Below are positions 55,070-64,000 of a stretch of DNA of 64,000 nt, in pieces; the stretch's first letter is position 1, and each line of letters begins with the position of its first letter. Source of the stretch: Takashimella koratensis (taxonomy: Eukaryota; Basidiomycota; Tremellomycetes; Trichosporonales; Tetragoniomycetaceae). The DNA lies in the NCBI GenBank assembly GCA_003116875.1, contig BCKT01000004.1:190845-254844 (forward strand), given 5' to 3'. The position numbers and the translations under genes were made by a program. The notes under the pieces were generated by a model. That model had not been told where the DNA came from. It made no database searches and worked only from the letters and a program-made list of their open reading frames with translations.

Positions 55070-57426
55070 ATGGCGAAGATCAAAAGACGGGGCGAGTCCG
55101 GAGCGGCGAAGAACTATGTCACTCGTAACCAGGCTTTGAAGAAGCTGCAGATCTCCCTCTCCGACTTCCGTCGCTTGTGTATCTTGAAAGGTACGTCTTC
55201 GTCGTCGGCATGTTTTCAGCCGAAGCCTTCAGCTCTCCATTGACGCCAAGCTAACCCCGTCTAGGCATTTACCCTCGTGACCCTTTGCACAAGAAGCGCG
55301 CGAACAAGGGATCATCGGCACCGGCCTCGTTCTACTACTTCAAGGACATCCAGTACCTCCTTCACGAGCCGCTGCTTGGCAAGTTCCGTGAGCACAAGGC
55401 GTTTGCGAAGAAGCTCGCGCGAGCTCTCGGTCGTGGCGAGTGGGGGCTGGCGAAGAATCTCGAGGCTAGCAAGCCAGTGGCCAGGCTCGATCACTTGGTC
55501 AAGGAGCGATACCCTACGTTCACCCTCGCACTGCAAGACTTGCAGGATCCGCTCAACCTCCTCCATTTGTTTTCGACGCTCCCGACTAACCCGATTCCCG
55601 GAAAGACGCTTGTCCCGTCCGAAGTGATTGCTGAGTGCAGCAGACTGATCAACGAGTGGAAGGTCAGTTTAGATTCCCGTTACTGGTGTACAGCTGAGAG
55701 CTGACCAAACTACTACTCAGGTTTGGGCAATCAGGACCCACTCGCTCCGAAAAGTCTTCCTCGGCATCAAGGGAGTCTACTATGAGTGTGACGTTCCGGG
55801 TCAAGGCGGCGACCTCGTCCCCGTTCGATGGCTCGAGGGCTACGAGTTCCAGCAACACGTCCCTCCAGATGTCGATTTCCGTATCCTCCTCACCTTCCTC
55901 GAACTCTACCGTACCCTCCTCTCTTTTACCCTCTACAAGCTCTACACCGAAGAAAACCTCGTCTACCCACCTCCTCTGGATGTTGAGCAGGACGAGCGTG
56001 GCGAGAGCGTTGGTGCGTTCCGACTTGTGGAGAAGAAGGCTGCCGAGGGTGTTGAGGGGACCGGGAAGAAGGTGTCGAAGAAGGAGGTCAAGAGGGCTAT
56101 CAAGGGTATCACTGAGTCGGGTGTCGGCGCCGACAACGATGTTGAGATGGACGGCGACGAAGAAGCCGAGGATGAGGTCGAGGAAGGTGACGAGGAGTTT
56201 GTCGAGCGACCCGCGAAGGCCGACACGGATGACGTTGCCGGTACCGCCCCTCTCCCTACCTACACCTCTCTTCTCGCTACTTCTTCCAACCCTTCCTCGT
56301 CTCGCCAGCTCCTTTTCTCGCCTTACACCTTCTACCTCTCCCGTGAGACTTCCTCGCGGACGTGGGAGTTTGTCATCCGTGCAATGGGCGGAAAAGTCGT
56401 CACTTCTCTCACCGCGCCTTCGCTCGCCGATGCGCCCAACGCCGACAGCATCACACATGTTCTCATCGACCGACCGATGGACGATGCCCGCCGCCGCGAA
56501 CTCCAGGGCAGCCGCAAGTGGGTGTGGGTGCAGCCTCAGTGGGTTGCAGACTGCGTCAACCGACGCAAGGTCCTGAGCGCCGAGGAGTACGGACCGGGCA
56601 AGATGCTCCCCCCGCACTTGAGCCCCTGGGACGGCGAGGGCGAACCCGACCGGCCGTGGCTCGAGGAGGCAGTGGACGGTGCCGTCGAGGACGCTGAGGA
56701 AGAGGACGCTGAGGTTGACGCCGTTGCGGAGGATGACGAGGAGGAGGACGAGGATGAAGAGGAGGATGAGGAAGAGGAAGCTACATCCGCCTACCCTCCA
56801 GCATTGCTGGCCTCCTCGCTCGACCCTGCGAACCAGAGTCTATTGCACGCTGCAGAGCTCGAGGCCGAGGCGAACGGGACGTCGCACGCCGCTTTCCGCG
56901 CTCAGCTCAAGGAGGCAACCAAGGCCAACGCCGCCCTTGCGAAGAGCAAGGTCCCGACGCTCAAGGGCAAGGCGGGCAAGGCCGCCGCCAACGCAAAGGC
57001 GGAAGAGGACCTCCGTAAGATCATGATGTCTAACAAGAAGGCAAAGCTTTACGAGAAGATGAAGTACTCGAACGCCGAGAAGGCGGCAGAGGTAAGTTTG
57101 GATTCATGTTTTCTTCTCTCTGTCAAAGCACAGCCATATGTGAAGGGAGGGACAGGAGGTGCCTTGTAAGAATGGAGGGGAAGATGCAGCGGGAATGGAG
57201 GCGGGGGAAAAGAGGGGAAAGGAGGGAAGGGGGAAAAGGGGAAAGGGGGAGGGGGAGAGCAGGGGGGCGGCGGTGGCGGAGAAGTAGTCCCCCTTCACGG
57301 CTCTATTCTCTATAATTTCTCCATTGCTAACGTTTCTCCTCTCCACAGAAATCCAAACTCGAAGCTAAGAGACTTGCGATCGAGAAGCGCAAACGGAAGG
57401 AGGCTCGTCAAGGTGGCAAGGCCTAG
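55070..57426 (+). CDS. NOP7: Pescadillo homologue NOP7
   Basis: Nucleolar 60S assembly factor of the PeBoW complex (with Erb1 and Ytm1), needed for 27S pre-rRNA processing. Four exons (55070-55190, 55265-55662, 55721-57091, 57349-57426) give 655 aa. The N-terminal pescadillo domain has [46 protein letters not shown], then GRGEW, LVKERYP and [16 protein letters not shown]. An acidic linker lies at about 350-400. The BRCT domain spans about 415-520 ([47 protein letters not shown]). A very acidic stretch, a Lys/Ala-rich coiled-coil-like region and a basic end ([13 protein letters not shown]) follow. A partial inverted copy of exon 2 lies 145 bp downstream. Confidence 0.97.
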
Positions 57427-57570
57427 ACTCGGTTGCCTATTTGGTAGATTATTTATTTGTGTACTCGCGATGTATGATAGGTCTCTTCAATTCGGATTGA
57501 CACTTTGACATAGACAAGAAAGTGACGATGAGTTGTAAGAGGACCAAGATATGGTACGGAGGGAGTTTCG

Positions 57571-57682
57571 AGTAACGCTCCTTGACCGAGTGGTCGAGCT
57601 TGGCCTCTGGCTTACTAGCCTCGAGGATCTTCGCCAGCCTCCACTCGCCACGACCGAGTGCTCGCGCCAGCTCTTTTGCACC
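57571..57682 (-). pseudogene. Inverted partial copy of NOP7 exon 2
   Basis: On the minus strand this reads [21 protein letters not shown]...KERY, matching NOP7 [21 protein letters not shown]...KERY encoded at about 55403-55512. By hand count 14 of about 108 bases differ (about 87% identity), with no gaps. It lies between the NOP7 stop (57426) and the RRN7 start (57765), antisense to both genes. Similarity ends abruptly on both sides and no splice site or start is retained, so it is not a coding gene. If NOP7 or RRN7 transcripts include it, they would carry sequence complementary to NOP7 mRNA. Confidence 0.85.
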
Positions 57683-57764
57683 GAGTCGGACTATGAGGCG
57701 CAGACCTAGGCACCTCCAATGCCCGGCAAGTCACGTGATACAATTCTGTTTACAAAATGACAAA

Positions 57765-59774
57765 ATGGTCGAAGACTCATTACAGTACATTGAACTTACC
57801 CCCACCGCCCAATACCCGCCGCCCATGCCGAGGGCCTGCCCAGTCTGCGGGTCGCGCAAGTGGCGCAAGGACGCGATCTCGTCCAGCGCGGTGTGCGAAG
57901 AGGGCCATATCCTCCAGGTAAGCCGATATCGATTGTTGACAGCTTTTTGCCCTTGCTGACGATTGACTTAGGGATTCCGGACAGAGACTGTAGTCGCGGA
58001 AGCGACTCCTTATGCGCTTCAGAAACGAACACTGAGGAAAGGACCGCGAGTGAACAAGCGTAAAGTTGAGGGGCAGCGGAATAAAGATTGTAAGTCAAGG
58101 TATGGGGCTGTAATGACCGTGTAGTCTACCATGGCTCCCGAGCCGAGTTCCTCAAGTTGCAAGGGTTACAGCTACTGCTTCGGTTGCAAATCCAAGCACT
58201 CGCTCAGATCTGGCAGCTCCCAGATGCTCTCGAGGTGAGTCTGGATAAGAACAAGCTGACCTGGAGATGATCGCGCGTGACTTGTGGACGTATCAACTGC
58301 TCAATGCGTCGGTACCCGAGCCTATTGAAGAAGAGCAGGCCGAGCTTGCGCCCCAGCTGCAGCAGATGAACCTTGGGGAGGAGGAGGAAGAGGAGCGATC
58401 TTCGACGGACTCGAGCTCAGATTCGGACTCGGTAGATTCGGACTTTTTGGCCAAGTTGTCGGATACAGGAAGTCGGCTAGGTTCCCCAGTAGTTGCCCCT
58501 CCGCCGAGGAAAAAGCGAAAGCGGCGACTAGCTGCGTCGGATACTCTGGTGACGATGTTGCTGGCGTTATGGGTGCTGCGTATCCCCGTGATCCATGTAG
58601 AGTTTGAAACGTAAGTGATGACTAGTCCGCGCTGACTGTAGACTGGTAAACTCTAACAAGATCCCGTATATCGATTTCGCAAGGTCCACGCTCTACCCAG
58701 CGAGCATGTACAAGCATACGAATCGCGACGTGATGCAGGCGTTGGCTCCTAGGGTGGGTGAAGTCTTTGACTGGGCTGACGAAAGCGCTGCCCTCGTCCC
58801 TTGTTACTATTCCGCAGGGTCAGCAAGTTGGCCCGGGTGGTATCGAGGCAGAATGGCGTGATCGTTCCCGAGGTCAACTTTGGCCCTGTCGCATGGCACG
58901 TTGTCTCATCTCTAGGTGGTTCTCGTGAGTAGGTTGTTGTACAAGCTGACCACAGCGACGACGTATACCCAGGTGACTCGGCTATTGGAATTGATCGATG
59001 CGAATGTCGCACTGGACACGGACTTTGTCACGAGGCAAGACAGCGAAGGGACGCGGACGAGGAGGTATAGGGATGTGCACATGCCCGAGATGGTGGTGGC
59101 GGCTGCGTGGGTGGTGGTGATGAAGCTTGCGTATGGTCTGGACGGGAAGGACAGGTGGGTTAGGTTTGGGCTGGCTAATGACAGGGTTATCGTCGGGAGT
59201 AACGAATCGGCCACTGGCTTGCCTGCTAGGGATAAATGGGTTCAAGCATTGAAGGATCGCCTCAGGTCGGGTCATTTCAACCATGACCACTTTCTACGTC
59301 CTCACCAGTGAGTAAAGTGATGAATTGTCTGACCGTAGCAACTTTGCCGGGATGCAAACCGACGATATGGATCGGTTCCTCGACGCGGCCGAGGGGGTGC
59401 TATTGAAAGATCGACTCGACGTGGAGACGACGTTCCCGCTTATCTCGGCTCAGTCACCACCTCCTCGCCGGCCACTCGTCGATACGTGGGCCCCTTTCCA
59501 CGCGGTAGACGGCTCGCAGCTACCTACCCCGGTAGAACTTGACATAATGGACAATCCGTCGCTACCCGATCTCCCGGGGGACAAGCTGGCCAGTTTTGAC
59601 GCGACAGATACGCTAGGGCAGCTGCCACGTGACTACGAGGTGGTGTTGGATGCCTCTGCGAGGGTCGTCGGTGTGTCAATGGTGGAGATGGCTGATCTGG
59701 TCGAGCTGTTTGAGCGGCGGATGGAAAAGGAGAGGGTAGCGAGGGGGCGTTTCGAGGGGTCAGAGTTTGAATGA
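57765..59774 (+). CDS. RRN7: RNA polymerase I core factor subunit RRN7/TAF1B
   Basis: TFIIB-like subunit of the Pol I core factor that recruits polymerase to rDNA promoters. Exons: 57765-57917, 57972-58089, 58125-58234, 58267-58610, 58642-58753, about 58828-58924, 58956-59307, 59339-59774; about 573 aa. The N-terminal zinc ribbon is C25-x2-C28-x15-C44-x3-H48 (ACPVCGSRKW...CEEGHILQGFR). Next come the B-reader/linker-like basic stretch and the cyclin-fold region (FLKLQGLQLLLRLQIQALAQIW, KIPYIDFAR, ARVVSRQNGVIVPEVNFGPVAW, SPTTYTQVTRLLELI, VVAAAWVVVMKLAYGLDG). The intron between exons 5 and 6 is unsure: the usual CAG acceptor at 58817 would break the frame by one base. Several introns are only 31-35 nt. 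Confidence 0.88.
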
Positions 59775-59897
59775 TGCATACAACATGTCTACTGCTCAAC
59801 CATCCCCTTCGCTTTATCCCATCGATACATTGGTCCTTGGCCAACATTGTACTGGTTATAGTTTTCCGTTCCATACTGATGTCAGCGGGGTCCTACC

Positions 59898-60783
59898 TCA
59901 ACTCACCTTGACAATTGCCTTTCGAAAAGTGATATTGATCCGTCCTTCTGCACTTGCTCGTTTGGGGATACTATGCTCCCATTTGGACTGTGTCAACCCC
60001 CGCATCACCACCATATCCCCATCGTGAAGGACAAACTTCTCCACGGGGACGCCGAGGTCTTTGTGTTTCGTGTGGCGGAGAAAGAAATCACGAGGCGCGC
60101 CAAGTGACAAGGAGGCGATACATGGGAGTGGACCGAGAAAGTGTTCAGAGTCGGAATGGTAAGAGATGGAGTCGGAGCCTGAAGCGTAGTAGTTGACCAG
60201 GGCAAAGTTGTAGTGCTCGTTGGTGATCTCCTCGACTGAGTCGTTAGTGGAGGCAACCCTAGTGCTCACCTTTCTTCATGATGGTAAGGAGAACCTCTGG
60301 GATTGCGCGCGGTTTACACTTGTACCCATCCCAGGGGTTTGCTGATGAGTCCTTGCCCCATACCGTGGTCCACCTGGGGGTGTTGATGCTAATCCCGCGG
60401 ACAGTGTAGCGGACGCGATACCAAGGCAGGCTTTCGAGGAGGTAGCGCATGAGCTGGGTAGAGCATGACGGGTCGATGAAGCGCGATAGGTAGAGGAGGT
60501 CAAGGTCGGGTGGGCCGGTGATTGCGCGAGGAGAGGTATTGAAGGAGAGAGAAAAAGTTGGGGAGGGGATCGGGAAGGGGTGGTTGTATCGTGAGTGAGG
60601 AGGTGGGCGGTACGCTGGGTGGTCGTAAGGTGGGTAAGGCTCAACGTCGTTCTTCTTCGCGACGGTGGACTCGCTCACGGTGGGCTCCGAGGACTCCGTC
60701 TTGGGCTTGAAGAACGCAGCTAGACTCGCCTGGCGCTTGGCCACGGGCTGCTCACTCGCTCCCACAGGTCGTTTCCGATCCAT
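59898..60783 (-). CDS. AlkB-type DNA repair dioxygenase (ALKBH2/3-like)
   Basis: Fe(II)/2-oxoglutarate enzyme expected to remove methyl or etheno adducts from DNA bases. Two exons (60783-60270, 60235-59898; 34-nt intron) give 283 aa. Iron ligands H198-x-D200 (SYHSDSEH) and H259 (EHSIPKR) are present. R270 and R276 in RINITFR bind 2-oxoglutarate. A nucleotide-recognition lid region (PRWTTVWGKD, KPRAIPEVL) precedes the core. The N-terminus has a PCNA-interaction motif, Q18-x2-L21-x2-F24-F25, next to basic residues likely to direct nuclear import. Convergent with RRN7 and divergent from BCP1 across 175 bp. Family is certain; the ALKBH2 versus ALKBH3 sub-type is not. Confidence 0.92.
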
Positions 60784-60958
60784 CGATGGTCAAATGTTAA
60801 CAACTCGCTTCAACATTTGCGATCGACATGACATCAGGCCTCACGTGACTCCTTTCGTCCGGAGACTGAAATTCCCCACGTGGCAATGCCGGTACTTTAA
60901 AAAAGTTGCGCAAAACGTTTCCTCCACTCTTGTCACCATCCTTGTACAACCTCAGATC
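60784..60958. promoter_or_regulatory. Compact bidirectional promoter, AlkB gene and BCP1
   Basis: Only 175 bp separate the two divergent start codons, so core promoters must overlap. CACGTG-like TCACGTGAC at about 60840-60848 (an E-box) and CCACGTGG at 60876-60883 are visible. Confidence 0.45.
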
Positions 60959-61942
60959 ATGCCCAACCCACAGCTCTCAGCGGTGCCCGCGGCGAGCGCG
61001 ACGAACACCAAGCGCAAGAGCGCGCCAAAGGAAGATGAAGATGACTCGGCGTCGGACTCGGGGAGCGATGTGGTGAGCTATGCGAGCATCCCAAGTGGAT
61101 ACAGCTCTAACGTCACAGAGCATGATCAATGTCGATTTCGATTTTTACAACCTCAACGCCGACGTCGACCAGTGAGTCAACTAGCTCCTCCCCAGCTGAC
61201 CCCAGAATCGCAATCAAGCGATTCCTCCGTCAGACTCTATCTTTTGACGACGAGCTCGTCGATGTTCACCCACTCGCCGATCTGATCCTCTCCGAATCCA
61301 CTCGCCTCTCCGCAGGTACATCCATCAAGACCGACGGGACCGAGTCTGATCCTTGGGGACTCGTCGCTGTTATCGATATCGAACACTGCCGCTCGAACCC
61401 TGCTTTCTCCCCTTTCTTGAGCTACCTCTCGACTCAACTCCCTTCTTCCACCCCTGCATCCCTCCGTTCCGCCTTGGACGGCAAAGCAGCGTTCATCTTC
61501 TCCTTGCGTATGCTCAACCTCCCACTTCCGCTCATCCCGCCACTCTACAAGATGCTACTAGACGAGCTTGACCCGGGGTTCAAACAGTTCATCCTCTGGG
61601 GGCGAGGGTACAAGCTCGAGGGGACAGAGCAGAGCACTGGTCTTGAAGTGGACACTAGGTGAGTACTTGACATGGTTCCTGCTGACGCTTAGCAAATCAA
61701 CCAAGAAATCAAAGAAGAGTCAAACAACAACTAACCCGCTCGTCGCTGGGAGCTTCCCATACCACCCGGAGGAAGAATACATTGACCAATTCGCGACCAC
61801 CGTTCAACCCTTCCCGTTCAAATCAGCCCCGTCGCGTGATGCCGACGCGTTCGGTGTGGAGCAGTTTGGTCGGCTCGTGCTTGTCTCGCGAGATGGATTG
61901 GCCAAGGCCGTCAAGGAGATGGAGATGGCGGGGGGTCAATAG
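60959..61942 (+). CDS. BCP1: BCP1/BCCIP-family protein
   Basis: Essential nuclear protein; in yeast Bcp1 is the chaperone of ribosomal protein uL14 (Rpl23) and aids Mss4 export. Four exons (60959-61072, 61119-61171, 61206-61658, 61693-61942) give 289 aa, close to yeast's 283. Features: a basic/acidic N-terminus (KRKSAPKEDEDDSASDSGSD), the family start VDFDFYNLNADVD, IAIKRFLRQTL, GTSIKTDGTESDPWGLVAVI, LPLIPPLYKMLLDEL, and a C-terminal YHPEEEYIDQFA block ending in RLVLVSR. Introns are 46, 34 and 34 nt. It stands beside two other ribosome-production genes (NOP7, RRN7), though no co-regulation element was identified. Confidence 0.92.
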
Positions 61943-62804
61943 ATTGTATATAGTGCCCGAGAGTTACTTTGAGTTGTTCGCATAGTCGCATGAATCGTTG
62001 CATCCAGCGTAGTTTTGGTCAGGGAGGTCTTGATTGAGCAGCGCGAGTCATGAGGCTGAAAATTGACAATATGATGCATGGATATATCCCGTTAATGGAC
62101 CGGGGAAAGCACAGAATACAGCCTAGCCGGTGAGTAGAGGGTAGCCTCGTTCCCCTGGGAGGGAACGCGCCGTGGTTGTTCTGGGTGGTTCTTGAAATAG
62201 CAAGGAGGCGTAGGTTGTCTCTCCGAAGAGAGGCACCGCTTGCAGAGTGTAAGCACCGTGGGTGGATGGGTGGGGTGGATGGGTTGGGTAAATATACAGA
62301 AGCTCGGGTGAGTATGGTCTGAAATGTCAGCGCATGACTTTGTCTCGGGAATAGACTCACTAGTGGTGTCAGAGGCAATCGCTCATTGCAACGTCGGCAG
62401 AGGAGAAATCGTTGACATAGGACATATCACTAAGGACCAGTGTCCGACGTCTGTGAAGTACCACCCCAGTGAGCAGTTTCAGACTGATATCCGAGTTGGG
62501 GGATAGCAAAAGAACGCCAGTTCCCAACCTCAACGCGAACGACGAGGAAAAGAGTGATTCTGCGCTCCAACGTTTAGACCAAAACCAGAGAGACGCCGGG
62601 ATGAGGGCGCCCACGAATGGGGTCGTGGAGCGGGGTGAAGTGGGGAATGAGGGTCAAGGCAGGAGTGAGTATTAGGTGTTCATGGTTAGAACCTGGGGTT
62701 GTGCGATGCGTGCATTCTTGTACAATACTGGGAAAGAGTCAGCTGCGCTCCTGGATTTTGTTTGAGCTGGACTCACTGTTTGCGCTCCAAGGCTGGCAGG
62801 ATAC
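61943..62804. other. Convergent intergenic region, BCP1 and RPT3
   Basis: 3' flanks of two convergent genes. No gene or clear repeat is seen. Confidence 0.4.
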
Positions 62805-64000
62805 TTATCGGTCTGGAAGGTAAGGTCAGCGGCTGTGACATTTCGAAGATGTGTTTGTAGCCCATACTCACAGAACTCGAGAGTCTCCTCGCCGCGCTTG
62901 ACCACGCTCTAAGAGAAGAAGGGGGTGTCAATCTCAAAATCTATCGCCTGCTGCCTTTATAATTTCAAAAGACGGTTGCAACAACGGAGTATAGGTCCAA
63001 ATGCCGAAAACAAGCATGTGGCACTTCTGATTGTGCACGTGACTCACCTTCCAAGCCTCTTCAAAGTCGACGGGCAGAATGACATAACGGTTCTTGCGGA
63101 CAGCTAAAGACGCGAGGTCAGCAAGGGAGAGGGGTGCTTGACTCAGACTCACCCTGCAGGCCCGCAGCCTGGCAGATTGACGCAATCTCCGCCGAGCTCA
63201 ATCGATCCGGTCGAGACACGTCTGCATCATCAGCACCCTCTTGTACCACCCCTAGCTGCCACTCACAATCCTCTAGGTCAACGTCAGGACCCAGGTTCAT
63301 CTTGCTCGTCACAGTCTGGAAGATGAGACGACGCTCTCGTCTCGATGGGAAAGGGAATTCAATCTTCCTATCCAATCGACCGGGACGAAGCAGCGCCGGG
63401 TCGAGCGTGTCTTGCCTGTTCGTCGCCATGATGACCTAAAATCAGCAATGAAATGAGCTCTAACCCACCTTGACATTGGTAGTCTGGTCGAACCCGTCCA
63501 TCTGGTTGAGCAATTCAAGAAGGATACGTTGAACCTCCCTGTCTGAACCTGTCTGCGCATCGAATCGTTTCGTGGCGATAGCGTCCACTTCGTCAATGAA
63601 GATGATGCATGGCGAGTTTTCTCGAGCCAGTCGGAATACATCTCGAACCATTCGAGGGCCCTGTGGAGTTAGATGCATTCAAGAACATTGACTCACCTCT
63701 CCGAGGTACTTTTGAACAAATTCGGACCCGACAACACGAATGAAGGAGGCGGTGGTGGCGTTGGCGACGGCTTTGACCAACATTGTCTTCCCGGTTCCTA
63801 ATAGAATTAGCACAGATCAGAGAAGATGGAACCCACCTGGAGGACCGTAGAGCAAGACACCACGGGGCGGATCGATACCAATCTTCCTGTACAAATCCAT
63901 CTGAGCAATGTCAGCAACTGTTTTCGACTCTGCTCGAGCTCGCTGATTCGCTGACTCACCTGAACAAGAGGAAGTTCCACCGCCTCCCTGATCTCCTGCT
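62805..64000 (-). CDS. RPT3: 26S proteasome regulatory ATPase RPT3, 5' partial
   Basis: AAA+ subunit of the 19S base that unfolds substrates into the 20S core. The 5' end lies beyond the window. Exons seen: 64000-63960, 63900-63837, 63797-63697, 63660-63469, 63435-63267, 63221-63153, 63103-63048, 62908-62872, 62812-62805. Motifs: [10 protein letters not shown], Walker A GPPGTGKT (split by an intron after GPP), pore loop FVQKYLGEG, Walker [11 protein letters not shown], sensor [11 protein letters not shown], Arg fingers LRPGRLDRK, then [15 protein letters not shown] and [18 protein letters not shown]. The last 8-nt exon completes EFYR, a C-terminal HbYX motif that docks into the 20S pocket; this is why the stop at 62805 was chosen. 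Yeast Rpt3 ends FYK. Confidence 0.95.

Noticed and set aside
57487..57681. Minus-strand frame taken as a small gene between NOP7 and RRN7
   Set aside because: It is another reading frame of the inverted NOP7 exon 2 fragment and not an independent gene.
1..64000. tRNA, rRNA and CRISPR arrays
   Set aside because: I looked by eye for tRNA T-loop strings with paired stems and for regularly spaced repeats. None was convincing, and CRISPR is not expected in a fungal nuclear genome. A covariance-model scan would be decisive.

Overview
This window is nuclear DNA of a GC-rich, intron-rich fungus, most probably a basidiomycete yeast. Nearly every recognisable gene is split by short GT-AG introns, usually GTGAGT at the donor and CTGAC near the acceptor. 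No gene is complete on a single exon except MRP51 and some uncharacterised ones. The genes sit on both strands without operons. Exon structures below were assembled by hand from splice signals, reading-frame continuity and protein-family motifs. The class (Tremellomycetes or Pucciniomycotina) cannot be settled from the sequence alone.

Layout. 0.3-5.1 kb: two or three related uncharacterised genes on the minus strand, with a degenerate tandem repeat between two of them. 5.2-9.5 kb: ERG2 (sterol C-8 isomerase) and a ZRG17-like zinc transporter, both minus. 10.7-15.7 kb: GAL10-type UDP-glucose 4-epimerase and the mitoribosomal protein MRP51, both plus. 16.4-18.7 kb: an AMT2/prokaryote-type ammonium transporter, minus. 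A 3 kb regulatory gap with a 38-base C tract follows, then an MFS transporter at 21.8-23.7 kb. 24.6-27.7 kb: an accessory stretch of small disordered-protein genes, two of them clearly paralogous. 28.1-34.1 kb: TUL1/DSC1 (membrane E3 ligase) convergent with a CAP10-like GT90 glycosyltransferase. 35.3-43.8 kb: HOM6, a large Zn2Cys6 transcription factor and a FEX fluoride exporter. 45.3-52.3 kb: NADH-type glutamate synthase GLT1. 52.7-57.7 kb: a disturbed region (see below) that also carries NOP7/pescadillo. 57.8-64.0 kb: RRN7 (Pol I core factor), an AlkB-type dioxygenase, BCP1 and the 3' part of the proteasome ATPase RPT3.

Functional links. AMT, GLT1 and HOM6 all serve nitrogen and amino-acid metabolism but are scattered. 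NOP7, RRN7 and BCP1 all serve ribosome production and lie within 7 kb of each other.

Most unusual region: 52.7-57.7 kb. It holds a 5'-truncated GST-like gene, an approx. 86% identical copy of the last approx. 100 bp of GLT1, an oxidoreductase-like N-terminal fragment, a 575-bp AT-rich element with 23-bp terminal inverted repeats and TA target duplications, and an inverted approx. 87% identical copy of part of NOP7 exon 2 directly downstream of NOP7. Other notable points are introns of only 31-35 nt, coding microexons of 8-23 nt, and a GLT1 whose initiator Met directly precedes the catalytic Cys.
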